DNA of 64,000 nucleotides, taken from NCBI GenBank assembly GCA_014526335.1, contig JACTAT010000297.1, forward strand, positions 346,128 to 410,127, read 5' to 3'. The translations under genes and the position numbers were made by a program. The notes below the pieces were generated by a model. That model was given only the letters and a program-made list of their open reading frames with translations, did not search any database and was not told the DNA's origin. How positions within the stretch are numbered: position 1 is the first letter of the stretch; the number at the start of each line of letters is the position of its first letter. Source of the stretch: Chrysaora quinquecirrha (Eukaryota > Cnidaria > Scyphozoa > Semaeostomeae > Pelagiidae). This document shows positions 46,330 to 59,197 of this stretch, one piece after another.

Positions 46330-47645
46330 AAGAGAAACAAGAGGAAGGTTGAGGAATGAAGAGGAAAGAGTAGAAATGAAGAGGAACAAGGAGGAATGAA
46401 GAGGAAGGAGTAGGAATGAAGAGGAACGAGGAGGAATCAAGAGCAACGAGGAAGAATAATGAAAAACGAGGAGGAATGAAGAGGAATGAGAAGGAATGAA
46501 GAGGAACGAGGGGGAATGAAGAGGAACAAGGAGGAATGAAGAGGAACGAGGAGGAACGAAGAGGAACAAGGAGGAATGAAGAGAAACGGAGAGGAACGAA
46601 GAGGAACAAGGGGGTAAAATGAAAAACGAGGAGGAATGAAGAGGAACGAGAAAGAATGAAGAGGAAGGAGGAGGAATGAAGAGGAACAAGAAGGAATGAA
46701 GAGGAACGGGGAAGAACAAAGAGGAACGAGGTGGAATGAAGAAGAACAGGGAAGAACAAAGAGGAACAGGGAGGAACAAAGAGGAATGGGGAGGAACAAA
46801 GAGGAACGAAGAGGAACAAGAGAAATGGGGAGGAAAAAAGAGGAACGAGGAGGAACGATGAAGAACAAATCATGAGGAACCAGGAGGAATGAAGAGGAAC
46901 GAGGAGGAATGAAGAGGAACAAGGAGGAATGAAGAGTAACAAGGAGGAAGAAGAGGAACCAGGAGCAATGAAGAGGAACAAGGAGAGGAACGGAGGAACA
47001 AGGAGGAATGAAGAAGAACAATGAGGAACAGGGAGGCGAGGAGGAACAGGGAGGAACAGGGAGTAATGGGGAGGATTGAAGGGCAACAAGGAGGAATAGG
47101 AAGGGGAAAATGAGGAGGAACAAGGAGGAGTGAAGAGGAATGAGGAGGAACGAAAGGAACGAAGAGGAACAGGGAGCAACTAGGAGGAATGGGGAGGAAC
47201 AAAGAGGAATGGGGAGGAACAAAGAGGAACGGGGGAATGAAGGAAATGGTGAGGAAAAAGAGGAATGGGGAAGAACGGGGAGGAGTAAAAAGAAACTAGG
47301 AGGAACGAGGAGGAATCAAAAGGAAAGAGGAGGAATGAATAGGAATGAGGAGGAACGGCGATGAACGAGGAGGAATAAGGAAGAACAGGGAGGAACAAAG
47401 GGGAACAGAGAGAAAAGAAGAGGAACAAAGAGGAATGAGGAGGAAAGAAGGGATATAAAGAAATGGGGAGGAACGAAGAGGAACAAAGAGGAACCAGGAG
47501 TAACAAGGAGAAATAGGGAAGAACAGGAGGAATGAAGAGGAACGAGGAGGAATGAAGAAGAACGAGGAGGAATGAAGAAGAACGAGGAGGAATGAAGAAG
47601 AACGAGAAGGAATGAAGAGGAACGAGAAGGAATGAATAGAAACAG
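46330..47645. repeat. Purine-strand minisatellite, unit 1 (20-bp GAGGAATGAAGAGGAACAAG)
   Basis: About 65 imperfect copies of a 20-bp unit made of two 10-bp halves, GAGGAATGAA and GAGGAACRAG, almost all purine on +. Because neither half yields a stop on the complementary strand in any frame, three long overlapping minus-strand frames rich in Ser, Phe, Leu and Pro appear. These are not genes. This copy is more diverged than those in later units. Confidence 0.95.
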
Positions 47646-47649
47646 ATAG

Positions 47650-49090
47650 AAATAACTACAGATATGAGTGTGAATTTCTTTTCTATTGTATATACCTGTT
47701 CTATTGCGTTTACCTTCTTGTCGAATTATTTTAAAATCCATCAGTTACAGTTTACATATTACCCGACTCTCCCTTTCAGTAATTGATAAAGGGGGAATAT
47801 GAAAATTACTGGATATATAAAATTGAAAATAGTTATATGATATAATATATGTTTGTAAATGTGCACCTGCAATATTTTGGGATTATTTCTTAAACCTGTA
47901 TATGCAGAAACTTTCTTATTCCCCCATTTATTAAAAACTAGACCAAATACCTAAAATGAGGAATAGTGTGATTTCATAGTAGAATGAAATGATTAGAATG
48001 TTAATGGCCCATTAGTCTGGTTTGATTAATCTGTGTCATTTGTCTGGCGTCAAGCCTTTTGTAAAAGAAATTGCAACAGCTTGTATTCTTTTTCTGTTTA
48101 TTTCAAGTTCAGATTTCAAGGAAATTTGTGTTACTCTTTTGCTGATTATCAGTGTTGATCGTATGATGTACCTTTTCATATTCATGTCATGCCACATCGC
48201 TTTTTTTAAACATTTAAGGCATATCTCATTCAAAAATTACTCTTTTTCATCGCAAGAGGGCATTCACTCTTTTATGTTGCCAGCACAAGAGCTACCTCAA
48301 CCTTATCGACGTCTCATACTGTATATCCTTGCTTAAAACCTTGTTTTGCTTTAATGTGGGCTAATTACCGTACTTGGGATATTGATTGCTTTATTTTTAG
48401 AAAAAAATGAAAGGGGTTATGAAACATTAATTATTATTTTCTCGCTTGCATATTTTCTTGCTTGCATATTTTCTTGCTTCAATATTTTCCTGCTTCCATA
48501 TTTCTTTGCTTCAATATATTCTTGCTCCAATATTTTCTTGCTTCAATAAATTCTTGCTTCTGTATTTTCTTGCTTCAATATTTCCTTGCTTCCATATTTT
48601 CTTGCTTCCATATTTTCTTGCTTCCATATTTTCTTGCTTCCATATTTTCTTGCTTCTATATTTTCTTGCTTACATATTTTCTTGCTTCCATATTTTCTTG
48701 CTTCCATAATTTCTTGCTTCTACATTTTCTTGCTTCCATAATTTCTTGCTTTTATATTTTCTTGCTTCAATAATTTCTTGCTTCTTTATTTTCTTTCTTC
48801 CATATCTTCTTGTTTCCATATTTTCTTGTTTTTATATTTTCTTGCTTTGATATTTTTTTGCTTCAATATTTTCTTGCTCCAATATTTTCTTGCTTCTATA
48901 TTTTCTTGCTTCCATATTATTTTTGTACCTCTTCCATATTCCCCCTTTATCAATTACTAAAAGGGAAAATCGGGTAATATGTAAACTATAACAGGTGGAT
49001 TTTAAGATAATTCCACAAGATAGCAAACGCAATAGAACAGGTATATACAATAGAAAAGAAATTCACACTCATTTCTGTAATTATTGCTCT
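47650..49090. repeat. Foldback-type module with ~150-bp inverted arms, unit 1
   Basis: The left arm, ~47655-47800 (GAGTGTGAATTTCTTTTCTA, GTATATACCTGTTCTATTGC, GTAATTGATAAAGGGGGAAT), is repeated inverted at ~48935-49070. The symmetry extends outward: the right arm is followed by a short CTCTTCGTTCCTCTTCATTC run, the complement of the purine minisatellite, and then TTTTTAGAAAAAGCC, matching inverted GGCTATTTCTAAAAA at ~46317. Long inverted ends built of tandem repeats are the hallmark of foldback elements. The equivalent modules are 53390-54815, 58420-59845 and 63605 to the window end. Confidence 0.75.
48435..48930. repeat. 16-bp minisatellite TTTTCTTGCTTCCATA, unit 1
   Basis: About 30 copies with substitutions at a few positions (CCATA, CAATA, CTATA). 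It gives spurious plus-strand frames of Phe-Leu-Ala-Ser-Ile type. The counterpart on the minus strand reads as Lys/Glu-rich. No gene. Confidence 0.95.
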
Positions 49091-50560
49091 TCGTTCCTCT
49101 TCATTCCTCCTCGTTCCTGTTGTTCCTGTTTTTAGAAAAAGCCTTTCCTACTTCATTTCCAAGCGCTACAGAACCCTTGTGAAACTCAGAATGTGTGTAG
49201 CTTTTTTCCACTCAAAAGCTGCAGCCACATTCAAAATGCCGTATACTGATGTCAATACATACCAAAATTGCAAAATCCATGAACCACACTCGAAATAGGG
49301 GTTGAAACAGGGTCCAGGCCCTGAAGCTGCAAACCTATAATAGGCCTGAAGCTGCAAAACTATAATAGCACTGAAGCTGCAAACCTATATTAGTAGATAA
49401 CTATCTACTTACCCCAACTAACTAGCTCAAAACTAACTAACTAACAAACTAACTATCCAACTGACTAACTAACTAACTTACGAACTGACTTATTAACTAA
49501 CCAATATATACACTTTGTTAGCTAACTAAACAACTAAGTAATTGATTAGTAGTTAGCCCAAAGCTTGGACAAATTTGAAAAAGTTCGGACCATGAAGGTT
49601 CTCTGAAGTCATTGAGTGTTTTTGAAAAGTTACGAGTAAAGAACTGATATATCTATTGATCACAATCGATCCAGGACAGTTAAAATTGATTTTTTTCCGA
49701 TTTGAATTGGAAAAGTACAGGACCAACACAGCGCTTTAGATGAATAAGATGCACATATATCATTATTGGAATGTGTAGAACACTTTGAGATAACTGATTT
49801 AAAGACCGATAAACACAATAATAAAATAATGACGCAGAGTGCTGAAACAACCTATTTGCTCATCTAAGTTGAAGTCGTTTCTGAAGTTTTTTGCAACATA
49901 GCATGAAAAGAGCTAACCTAAGCCTGGTATTTTGAAACAAGGGCTGGTATTTTGAAAAATGTTCTGGGGAGCATGCCCCCGACCCCCCTAGATGGTTTTG
50001 GCTTACACTGCTCACAATTTACCATTGAAAAGATAAATTTACATCGGACATGTCCCCCCATTATATTTACATACTAATATGTATACCGGTCATTACTTCC
50101 TAGGCTTCATAAACATTGCTTTAATTTAGGGTTGTCTGATTATGTATGATTTGTTTCCGTTCGACTAAAAGTCATAGACAATTGGAATTTTTCTCCTAGG
50201 CTGAAGAAGTTGCTTTATCTGTAGAATCTTGGAAAATAGTTTGTGTCTGGATAACTGGTTTTTTCATAATGAAGCATATTTGAGCTTCTAAGTGGTGTGG
50301 TTTAAAAAATGGAGCCCAATTTTCCTTGCTTTGCTCATAGCCCTAATTTTTAACTATTTGGCGCAGTCCATTAGGTGAGATTAAAAAAAAGTATCATGCA
50401 TTTGTATTGAAAAAATAACTGATTCTCAACCACATGAAGTTTACGGGGCCCATCTTGCTAGGCCCAAAGCTAAGCAGTATGACCACGTATTGGCACCCTT
50501 TTTGCTGCTTTCCCGGTGGGATGAATGGTAGCCAATCCGCCACTGTTAACTGCCTAACAA
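49090..50560. other. Non-repetitive part of macrosatellite unit 1
   Basis: Contains three AAGCTGCAAACCTATAATAG-type repeats (49323-49395), a short CTAA run (49430-49545), then ~1 kb without tandem structure beginning TTGATTAGTAGTTAGCCCAA. No convincing ORF. It recurs at ~55290-56240 and ~60320-61260 with substitutions, and is the most diverged part between unit 1 and units 2-3. Confidence 0.8.
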
Positions 50561-52300
50561 ACTCAGGAACTAACAAACTGCCTAACTAACTAAATAACTA
50601 ACTAACTAGTATACCTACTATGTTAGCTAACTAACCAACTAACTAGCTTCCTAACTAACAATCTAACTAATTGGATAACTAACTACTTCAACTAACTAGC
50701 AAACTAATTTGCTAACTAACTTATTAATATACAAGATCTGCTTGCTAAATAACTTACAAGCTTCCTAACGTGCCAATTTACTAACTAGGTAACTAACATT
50801 CGAACAAACTAACTCATTAACAAACTAACTAACTAACTAACTAACTGGCTAACTTACAAGCTTTGCTACACTATGTTAGCTAACTAACCAACTAACCAAC
50901 TTTCAAACTAACTAACTAACTAACTGGATAACTAACTAACTAACTAACTAACAAACTAACTAAGTAACTAACTAACTCCACTAACTAACAAACTTAAAGG
51001 CTAATAACTAACTAAGAAGCTTCAAAAACTAACTAACTAACCAACTTGCCCTACAAACTAACTAATTTATTAACTAACTAACTAACTAACTAATAACAAA
51101 CTAACTAACTAACTAACAAACTAAATAACAAATTAACTAATTAACCTTCTTACAAACTAACTAACTATCAAAATAACTAGCTCAATAAATAACTAACATA
51201 TTAACTATCTAACTAACTAACTAGTAAAAACTATCTAACTAACTAACTAACAGATTTACATGCTATGTTAGCTAACTAACTAACTAACTAACTAACTAAC
51301 ATGCAAGTAAACAAACCAACTAACTAACTGGATAACTAACTAATAAATAGCAAACTAACTAATTAACTAACTAACTAATCCACTAACTAACTATGCTTGC
51401 TGAATAACTAACTAACTAACCTACCATCCATTTTGCCTTCAAACTATCTACTTAACCAACTAACACATACTAAACTAACAAACTAACTAACTAACTAAAT
51501 AGCTAACTTGTTTACATACTATCTACTAAATAACTAACTAGCCAACAAACAAGTAACAAACGAACTAACTAACAAACTAACTAACTAACTAATTAACTAA
51601 CTAACTAACCAACTTGGTTACAAATTATCTACTTAACTAACTAACTAGCTTTCAAACAAGTAAACAAACTAACTAACTAGCTAACTAAACTAACAACGAA
51701 CTAACAATCTAAGTAACTAACTAACTAACTAACAAATAACCATACTATGTTAGCTGACTAACCAACTAAGTAGCTTCCTAACAAACTAACTAACTAACTG
51801 GATAACTGACTAACTCACTAATAAGCAAACTAATTAACTAACTAATCAACTTGGTTACAAACTAACTACTTAGCTAACTAACTAGCTCAATAACTATGTT
51901 AACTAACAAACTAACTAACCAACTAGACTAACTTACTAACTAAACATTAACTAACCAACATATATGCTATGTTAGCTAACTAACCAACTAACTAGCTTTC
52001 GAACTAACTTAACTAACTAACTAACTAACTGGACAACTAACTAACTAACTAATTAATCAACATACAAGCTATGCTTGCTAAATAACTTACTAAGTTCCTA
52101 TCTTGCTAACATAACTAACTAACTAACTAACACAGCAACTAACCAACTCATTAACTAACTAATTAACTAACAAACTAACTGACCAACTTGCATACAAACT
52201 ATCTACTTAACCAACTAACTAGCTAACTAACTAACAAACAAACTAACTAACTAACTAAGCGACTTGCTTACAAAATATCTACTTAACAAACAAACCGCTT
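50561..52300. repeat. (CTAA)n array closing macrosatellite unit 1
   Basis: Imperfect CTAA runs with TATGTTAGCTAACTAACCAA and AACTTGGTTACAAACTATCT phrases. No gene. Confidence 0.95.
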
Positions 52301-52334
52301 GATCACTTATTCACTTTCACTACTTGGCTATTTC

Positions 52335-53395
52335 TAAAAGAGAAACAAGAGGAAGGTTGAGGAATGAAGAGGAAAGAGTAGAAATGAAGAGGAACAAGGA
52401 GGAATGAAGAGGAAGGAGTCGAATGAAGAGGAACGAGGAGGAATGAAGAGCAACGAGGAAGAATAATGAAAAACGAGGAGGAATGAAGAGGAATGAGAAG
52501 GAATGAAGAGGAACGAGGGGAATGAAGAGGAACAAGGAGGAATGAAGAGGAACGAGGAGGAACGAAGAGGAACAAGGAGGAATGAAGAGGAACGGAGAGG
52601 AACGAAGAGGAACAAGGAGGAAAAATGAAAACGAGGAGGAATGAAGAGGAACGAGAAGGAATGAAGAGGAAGGAGGAGGAATGAAGAGGAACAAGGAGGA
52701 ATGAAGAGGAACAAGGAGGAAATAAGAGGAACGAGGTGGAATGAAGAGGAACGGGAAGAACAAAGAGGAAGGGGTAGGAACAAAGAGGAACGGGAGGAAC
52801 AAAGAGGAACGGGAAGAATGAAGAAGAATGGGAGGAAAAAAGAGGAACGAGGAAGAATGGAGAGGAACGAGGAGGAGCAAGGAGAAACGGGTAGGAATGA
52901 AGAGGAACGAGGAGGAATGAAGAACAACAAGAAGGCATGAAGAGAAATGAGGAGGGAAGAAGAGGAACAAGAAGGAATGAAGAAGAACGAGGAGGAATGA
53001 AGAGGAACAAGGAGGAATGAAGAGGAACAGGGAAGAACAAAAGGAACAAGGAAGAATGAAGAGGAACAAGAAGGAATGAAGAGGAACGTGGAGAAATGAA
53101 GAGGAACAAGAAAGGATGAAGAGGAAAGAGGAGGAATGAAAAGGAACAAGGAGGAATGAAGATGAAAGAGGAAGAATGAAGAGGAATGGGGAGCAATGAA
53201 GAGGAACAGAAGGAATAAAGAGGAAGGAGAAGAAATGAAGAGGAAGAAGAAGGAATGAAGAGGAACGAGGAGGAATGAAGACAAACGAGGAGGAATGAAG
53301 AGGAACGAGGAGGAATGAAGAAGAACGAGGAGGAATGAAGAAGAACAAGAAGGAATGAAGAGGAACGAGAAGGAATGAATAGAAACAGAGAGAAA
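52335..53395. repeat. Purine-strand minisatellite, unit 2
   Basis: Same 20-bp unit as in unit 1. Three minus-strand frames of 297-342 codons stay open, purely through repeat periodicity. Nearly identical to the arrays of units 3 and 4 apart from one-base differences such as GAGGGG against GAGGGGG. Confidence 0.95.
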
Positions 53396-54169
53396 TAACT
53401 ACAGATATGAGTGTGAATTTCTTTTCTATTGTATATACCTGTTCTATTGCGTTTACTATCTCGTCGAATTATCTGTCGTACTTTACATATTACCCGACTC
53501 TCCCTTTCAGTAATTGATAAAGGGGGAATATGAAAATTACTGGATATATAAAATTGAAAATAGTTATATGATATAATATATGTTTGTAAATGTGCACCTG
53601 CAATATTTTGGGATTATTTCTTAAACCCGTATATGCAGAAACTTTCTTATTCCCCCATTTATTAAAAACTAGACCAAATACCTAAAATGAGGAATAGTGT
53701 GATTTCATAGTAGAATGAAATGATTAGAATGTTAATGGCCCATTAGTCTGGTTTGATTAATCTGTGTCATTTGTCTGGCGTCAAGCCTTTTGTAAAAGAA
53801 ATTGCAACAGCTTGTATTCTTTTCTGTTTATTTCAAGTTCAGATTTCAAGGAAATTTGTGTTACTCTTTTGCTGATTATCAGTGTTGATCGTATGATGTA
53901 CCTTTTCATATTCATGTCATGCCACATCGCTTTTTTTAAACATTTAAGGCATATCTCATTCAAAAATTACTCTTTTTCATCGCAAGAGGGCATTCACTCT
54001 TTTATGTTGCCAGCACAAGAGCTACCTCAACCTTATCGACGTCTCATACTGTATATCCTTGCTTAAAACCTTGTTTTGCTTTAATGTGGGCTAATTACCG
54101 TACTTGGGATATTGATTGCTTTATTTTTAGAAAAAAATGAAAGGGGTTATGAAACATTAATTATTATTT

Positions 54170-54660
54170 TCTCGCTTGCATATTTTCTTGCTTGCATATT
54201 TTCTTGCTTCAATATTTTCCTGCTTCCATATTTCTTTGCTTCAATATATTCTTGCTCCAATATTTTCTTGCTTCAATAAATTCTTGCTTCTGTATTTTCT
54301 TGCTTCAATATTTCCTTGCTTCCATATTTTCTTGCTTCCATATTTTCTTGCTTCCATATTTTCTTGCTTCCATATTTTCTTGCTTCTATATTTTCTTGCT
54401 TACATATTTTCTTGCTTCCATATTTTCTTGCTTCCATAATTTCTTGCTTCTACATTTTCTTGCTTCCATAATTTCTTGCTTTTATATTTTCTTGCTTCAA
54501 TAATTTCTTGCTTCTTTATTTTCTTTCTTCCATATCTTCTTGTTTCCATATTTTCTTGTTTTATATTTTCTTGCTTTGATATTTTTTTGCTTCAATATTT
54601 TCTTGCTCCAATATTTTCTTGCTTCTATATTTTCTTGCTTCCATATTATTTTTGTACCTC
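54170..54660. repeat. 16-bp minisatellite, unit 2
   Basis: Almost base-for-base copy of the unit 1 array, including the same order of variant repeats. This shows duplication as a block rather than independent expansion. Confidence 0.95.
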
Positions 54661-54814
54661 TTCCATATTCCCCCTTTATCAATTACTAAAAGGGAAAATC
54701 GGGTAATATGTAAACTATAACAGGTGGATTTTAAGATAATTCCACAAGATAGCAAACGCAATAGAACAGGTATATACAATAGAAAAGAAATTCACACTCA
54801 TTTCTGTAATTATT

Positions 54815-56250
54815 GCTCTTCGTTCCTCTTCATTCCTCCTCGTTCCTGTTGTTCCTGTTTTTAGAAAAAGCCTTTCCTACTTCATTTCCAAGCGCTACAG
54901 AACCCTTGTGAAACTCAGAATGTGTGTAGCTTTTTTCCACTCAAAAGCTGCAGCCACATTCAAAATGCCGTATACTGATGTCAATACATACCAAAAATTG
55001 CAAAATCCATGAACCACACTCGAAATAGGGGTTGAAACAGGGGTCCAGGCCCTGAAGCTGCAAACCTATAATAGGCCTGAAGCTGCAAAACTATAATAGC
55101 ACTGAAGCTGCAAACCTATATTAGTAGATAACTATCTACTTACCCCAACTAACTAGCTCAAAAACTAACTAACTAACAAACTAACTATCCAACTGACTAA
55201 CTAACTAACTTACGAACTGACTTATTAACTAACCAATATATACACTTTGTTAGCTAACTAAACAACTAACCCCCTATTGGTAATGTTAGTCCTAAGAAAT
55301 TGATTAGTAGTTAGCCCAAAGCTTGGACAAATTTGAAAAAGTTCGGACCATGAAAGTTCTCTGAAGTCATTAAGTCTTTATGGAAAGTTACAAGTGAAGA
55401 ACTGATATATCTAAGGATCACAATCGATCCAGGACAGTTAAAATTGAATTTTGTCTGATTGGAATTGGAAAAGTATGGGACCCACACAGCGCTTTAGACG
55501 AAAACGATGCACATAAATCATTATTGGAATGTGTAGAACATTTTGAGATGCCTGATTTAAAGACCGATCGATACAATAATAAAATAATGGCGTAGAGTGC
55601 TGAAACAATCTATTTGCTCATCTAATTTTGATTTGTTTCTGAACTTTTTTGTAACGTAGTATGAAAAAATGCTAACCTTATCCTGGTATTTTGAAACAAG
55701 GGCTGGTATTTTGAAAAATTTTCCAGGGAGCAAGCCTACGACCCCCCTAGATGGTTTTGGCTTAAACTGCTCACAAGTTACCATTGAAGAGATGAATTTA
55801 CACTGGACATGTCCCCCCATTCTATTTCCATACAAATATGTATACTGGTCATTACTTCCTATGCTTAATAAACATTTGTTTAATATAGGCTTGTCTGATT
55901 ACGTATACTTTTTTTCCTTTTGAGTAAAAGTCATAGACAGTTTGTGTCTGGATAACTGGTATTTTCACAATGAAGCATTTTCGAGCTTCTAAATGGTGTG
56001 GTTTCAAAAATAGAGCCCAATTTTGCTCGCTTTGCTCGTAGCCTTAACTTTTAACCATTGGGCAGAGTCCATTCGGTGAGATTTAAAAAAAGTATTATGC
56101 ATTTGTATTGAAAAATAACTGACTCTCGACCACATGAAGTTTACGGGGCCCATCTTACTAGCCCCAAAGCAAAGAAGTATGACCACGTATTTGCGCCCTT
56201 TTGGCTGCTTTTCCTGGTGGGATGAATGGTAGTCAGTCCGCCACTATTAA
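54815..56250. other. Non-repetitive part of macrosatellite unit 2
   Basis: Right-arm remnant, AAGCTGCAAACC repeats, short CTAA run (55140-55270) and ~950 bp of single-copy-like sequence. The inserted-looking CCCCTATTGGTAATGTTAGT at ~55270 is shared with unit 3 but absent from unit 1. Confidence 0.8.
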
Positions 56251-57392
56251 CTACTAAGCAAACTAACAAACTAACGAACTACCTAACTAACTAAATAACT
56301 AACTAACTAACTAGCATACCTACAATGTTAGTAAACTAACCAACTAACTAGCTTATTAACTAACTAACTAACTAACTAACTGAATAACTGACTAACTCAC
56401 TAGTTAGCAAACAAACTAACCATGCAATGAACTTGGTTACAAACTATCTACTTATCTAACTATCAAGCTCAAAAGCTAACAAACTAACAATCTAACTAAC
56501 CAACTGACTAACTTACTAACTGACTTAACTAACCAATATATACACTATGTTAGCTAACTAACCAACTAAGCTGCTTTCAAACTAACCAACTAACTAACTG
56601 GATAACTTACTAACTAACTAACTAGCAAACTAACTAAGTAACTAACTAATCCACTTACAAGCAATGAATGCTAATTAACTAAGAAGCTTCAAAAATAACT
56701 GACTAACCAACTTGCCCTACAAACTATCTGCTTTATTAACTAACTAACTAACTAACTGAATAACAAACTAACTAACTAACTAACAAACTAAATAACAAAT
56801 TAACTAATTAACCTTCTTACAAACTATCTACTTATCAAAATAACTAGCTCAATAAATAACTAACATATTAACTATCAAACTAACTAACTAGTCAAAAAAC
56901 TATCTAACTAACTAACTAACAGATTTACATGCTATGTTAGCTAACTAACTAACTAACTAACTAGTTAACAAACAAGTAAACAAACCAACTAACTAACTGG
57001 ATAACTAACTAAGTAAATAGCAAACTAACTAACTAACTAACTAACTAATCCACTAACAAGCAATGCTTGTTGAATAACTAAGAAGCTTCATAACTAACCT
57101 ACCATCCATTTTGCCTTCAAACTATCTACTTAACCAACTAAATACATAGAAAACTAACAAACTAGCTTACTAACTAACTAGCAAACTTGTTTACATACTA
57201 TCTACTTAAATTACTAACTAGCCAACAAACAAGTAAACAAACGAACTAACTAACAAACTAACTAACTAACTAATTAACTAACTAACTAACCAACTTGGTT
57301 ACAAATTATCTACTTAACTAAAAAACTAGCTTTCAAACAAGTAAACAAACTAACTACCTAACAAACTCACGAACTAACAATCTAAGTAACTA
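56251..57392. repeat. (CTAA)n array closing macrosatellite unit 2
   Basis: The array runs directly into the purine minisatellite of unit 3 (TAACTAACAAAGAGTAGAAA). The ~60-bp CTTGATCACTTATTCACTTT leader that precedes it in units 2 and 4 is missing, so this boundary is a rearrangement or an assembly join. Confidence 0.9.
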
Positions 57393-58420
57393 ACAAAGAG
57401 TAGAAATGAAGAGGAACAAGGAGGAATGAAGAGGAAGGAGTCGAATGAAGAGGAACGAGGAGGAATGAAGAGCAACGAGGAAGAATAATGAAAAACGAGG
57501 AGGAATGAAGAGGAATGAGAAGGAATGAAGAGGAACGAGGAGGAATGAAGAGGAACAAGGAGGAATGAAGAGGAACGAGGAGGAACGAAGAGGAACAAGG
57601 AGGAATGAAGAGGAACGGAGAGGAACGAAGAGGAACAAGGAGGAAAAATGAAAAACGAGGAGGAATGAAGAGGAACGAGAAGGAATGAAGAGGAAGGAGG
57701 AGGAATGAAGAGGAACAAGGAGGAATGAAGAGGAACAAGGAGGAAATAAGAGGAACGAGGTGGAATGAAGAGGAACGGGGAAGAACAAAGAGGAAGGGGT
57801 AGGAACAAAGAGGAACGGGGAGGAACAAAGAGGAACGGGGAAGAATGAAGAAGAATGGGAGGAAAAAAGAGGAACGAGGAAGAATGGAGAGGAACGAGGA
57901 GGAGCAAGGAGAAACGGGTAGGAATGAAGAGGAACGAGGAGGAATGAAGAACAACAAGAAGGCATGAAGAGAAATGAGGAGGGAAGAAGAGGAACAAGAA
58001 GGAATGAAGAAGAACGAGGAGGAATGAAGAGGAACAAGGAGGAATGAAGAGGAACAGGGAAGAACAAAAAGGAACAAGGAAGAATGAAGAGGAACAAGAA
58101 GGAATGAAGAGGAACGTGGAGAAATGAAGAGGAACAAGAAAGGATGAAGAGGAAAGAGGAGGAATGAAAAGGAACAAGGAGGAATGAAGATGAAAGAGGA
58201 AGAATGAAGAGGAATGGGGAGCAATGAAGAGGAACAGAAGGAATAAAGAGGAAGGAGAAGAAATGAAGAGGAAGAAGAAGGAATGAAGAGGAACGAGGAG
58301 GAATGAAGACAAACGAGGAGGAATGAAGAGGAACGAGGAGGAATGAAGAAGAACGAGGAGGAATGAAGAAGAACAAGAAGGAATGAAGAGGAACGAGAAG
58401 GAATGAATAGAAACAGAGAG
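57393..58420. repeat. Purine-strand minisatellite, unit 3
   Basis: Same array as in unit 2, lacking the first ~50 bp. Minus-strand frames of 280-328 codons are repeat artefacts. Confidence 0.95.
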
Positions 58421-59197
58421 AAATAACTACAGATATGAGTGTGAATTTCTTTTCTATTGTATATACCTGTTCTATTGCGTTTACTATCTCGTCGAATTAT
58501 CTGTCGTACTTTACATATTACCCGACTCTCCCTTTCAGTAATTGATAAAGGGGGAATATGAAAATTACTGGATATATAAAATTGAAAATAGTTATATGAT
58601 ATAATATATGTTTGTAAATGTGCACCTGCAATATTTTGGGATTATTTCTTAAACCCGTATATGCAGAAACTTTCTTATTCCCCCATTTATTAAAAACTAG
58701 ACCAAATACCTAAAATGAGGAATAGTGTGATTTCATAGTAGAATGAAATGATTAGAATGTTAATGGCCCATTAGTCTGGTTTGATTAATCTGTGTCATTT
58801 GTCTGGCGTCAAGCCTTTTGTAAAAGAAATTGCAACAGCTTGTATTCTTTTTCTGTTTATTTCAAGTTCAGATTTCAAGGAAATTTGTGTTACTCTTTTG
58901 CTGATTATCAGTGTTGATCGTATGATGTACCTTTTCATATTCATGTCATGCCACATCGCTTTTTTTAAACATTTAAGGCATATCTCATTCAAAAATTACT
59001 CTTTTTCATCGCAAGAGGGCATTCACTCTTTTATGTTGCCAGCACAAGAGCTACCTCAACCTTATCGACGTCTCATACTGTATATCCTTGCTTAAAACCT
59101 TGTTTTGCTTTAATGTGGGCTAATTACCGTACTTGGGATATTGATTGCTTTATTTTAGAAAAAAATGAAAGGGGTTATGAAACATTAATTATTATTT

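Noticed and set aside
46216..46330. Terminal repeat of an LTR element (shared with 62441-62560)
   Set aside because: The segment is a leader of the macrosatellite unit, with no TG...CA ends, primer-binding site or polyprotein nearby.
46270..47741. Long minus-strand proteins rich in Ser-Phe-Leu-Pro
   Set aside because: Three overlapping frames are equally open because the 20-bp unit has no stop in any minus-strand frame. The same happens at 52303-53348, 57374-58376 and 62524-63569. No start context, domain or splice logic.
48022..48336. 104-codon plus-strand frame repeated in units 1 and 3
   Set aside because: No ATG at its start, broken by one base in unit 2, and of low-complexity hydrophobic composition. 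Its identity between units reflects recent duplication, not selection.
48446..48773. Plus-strand Phe-Leu-Ala-Ser-Ile repeat ORFs, and their copies at 54176 and 59204
   Set aside because: Produced by the 16-bp pyrimidine minisatellite. Two frames give equivalent peptides.
48435..48930. CRISPR-like regular array
   Set aside because: The 16-bp units are contiguous with no unique spacers, in animal DNA. It is a minisatellite.
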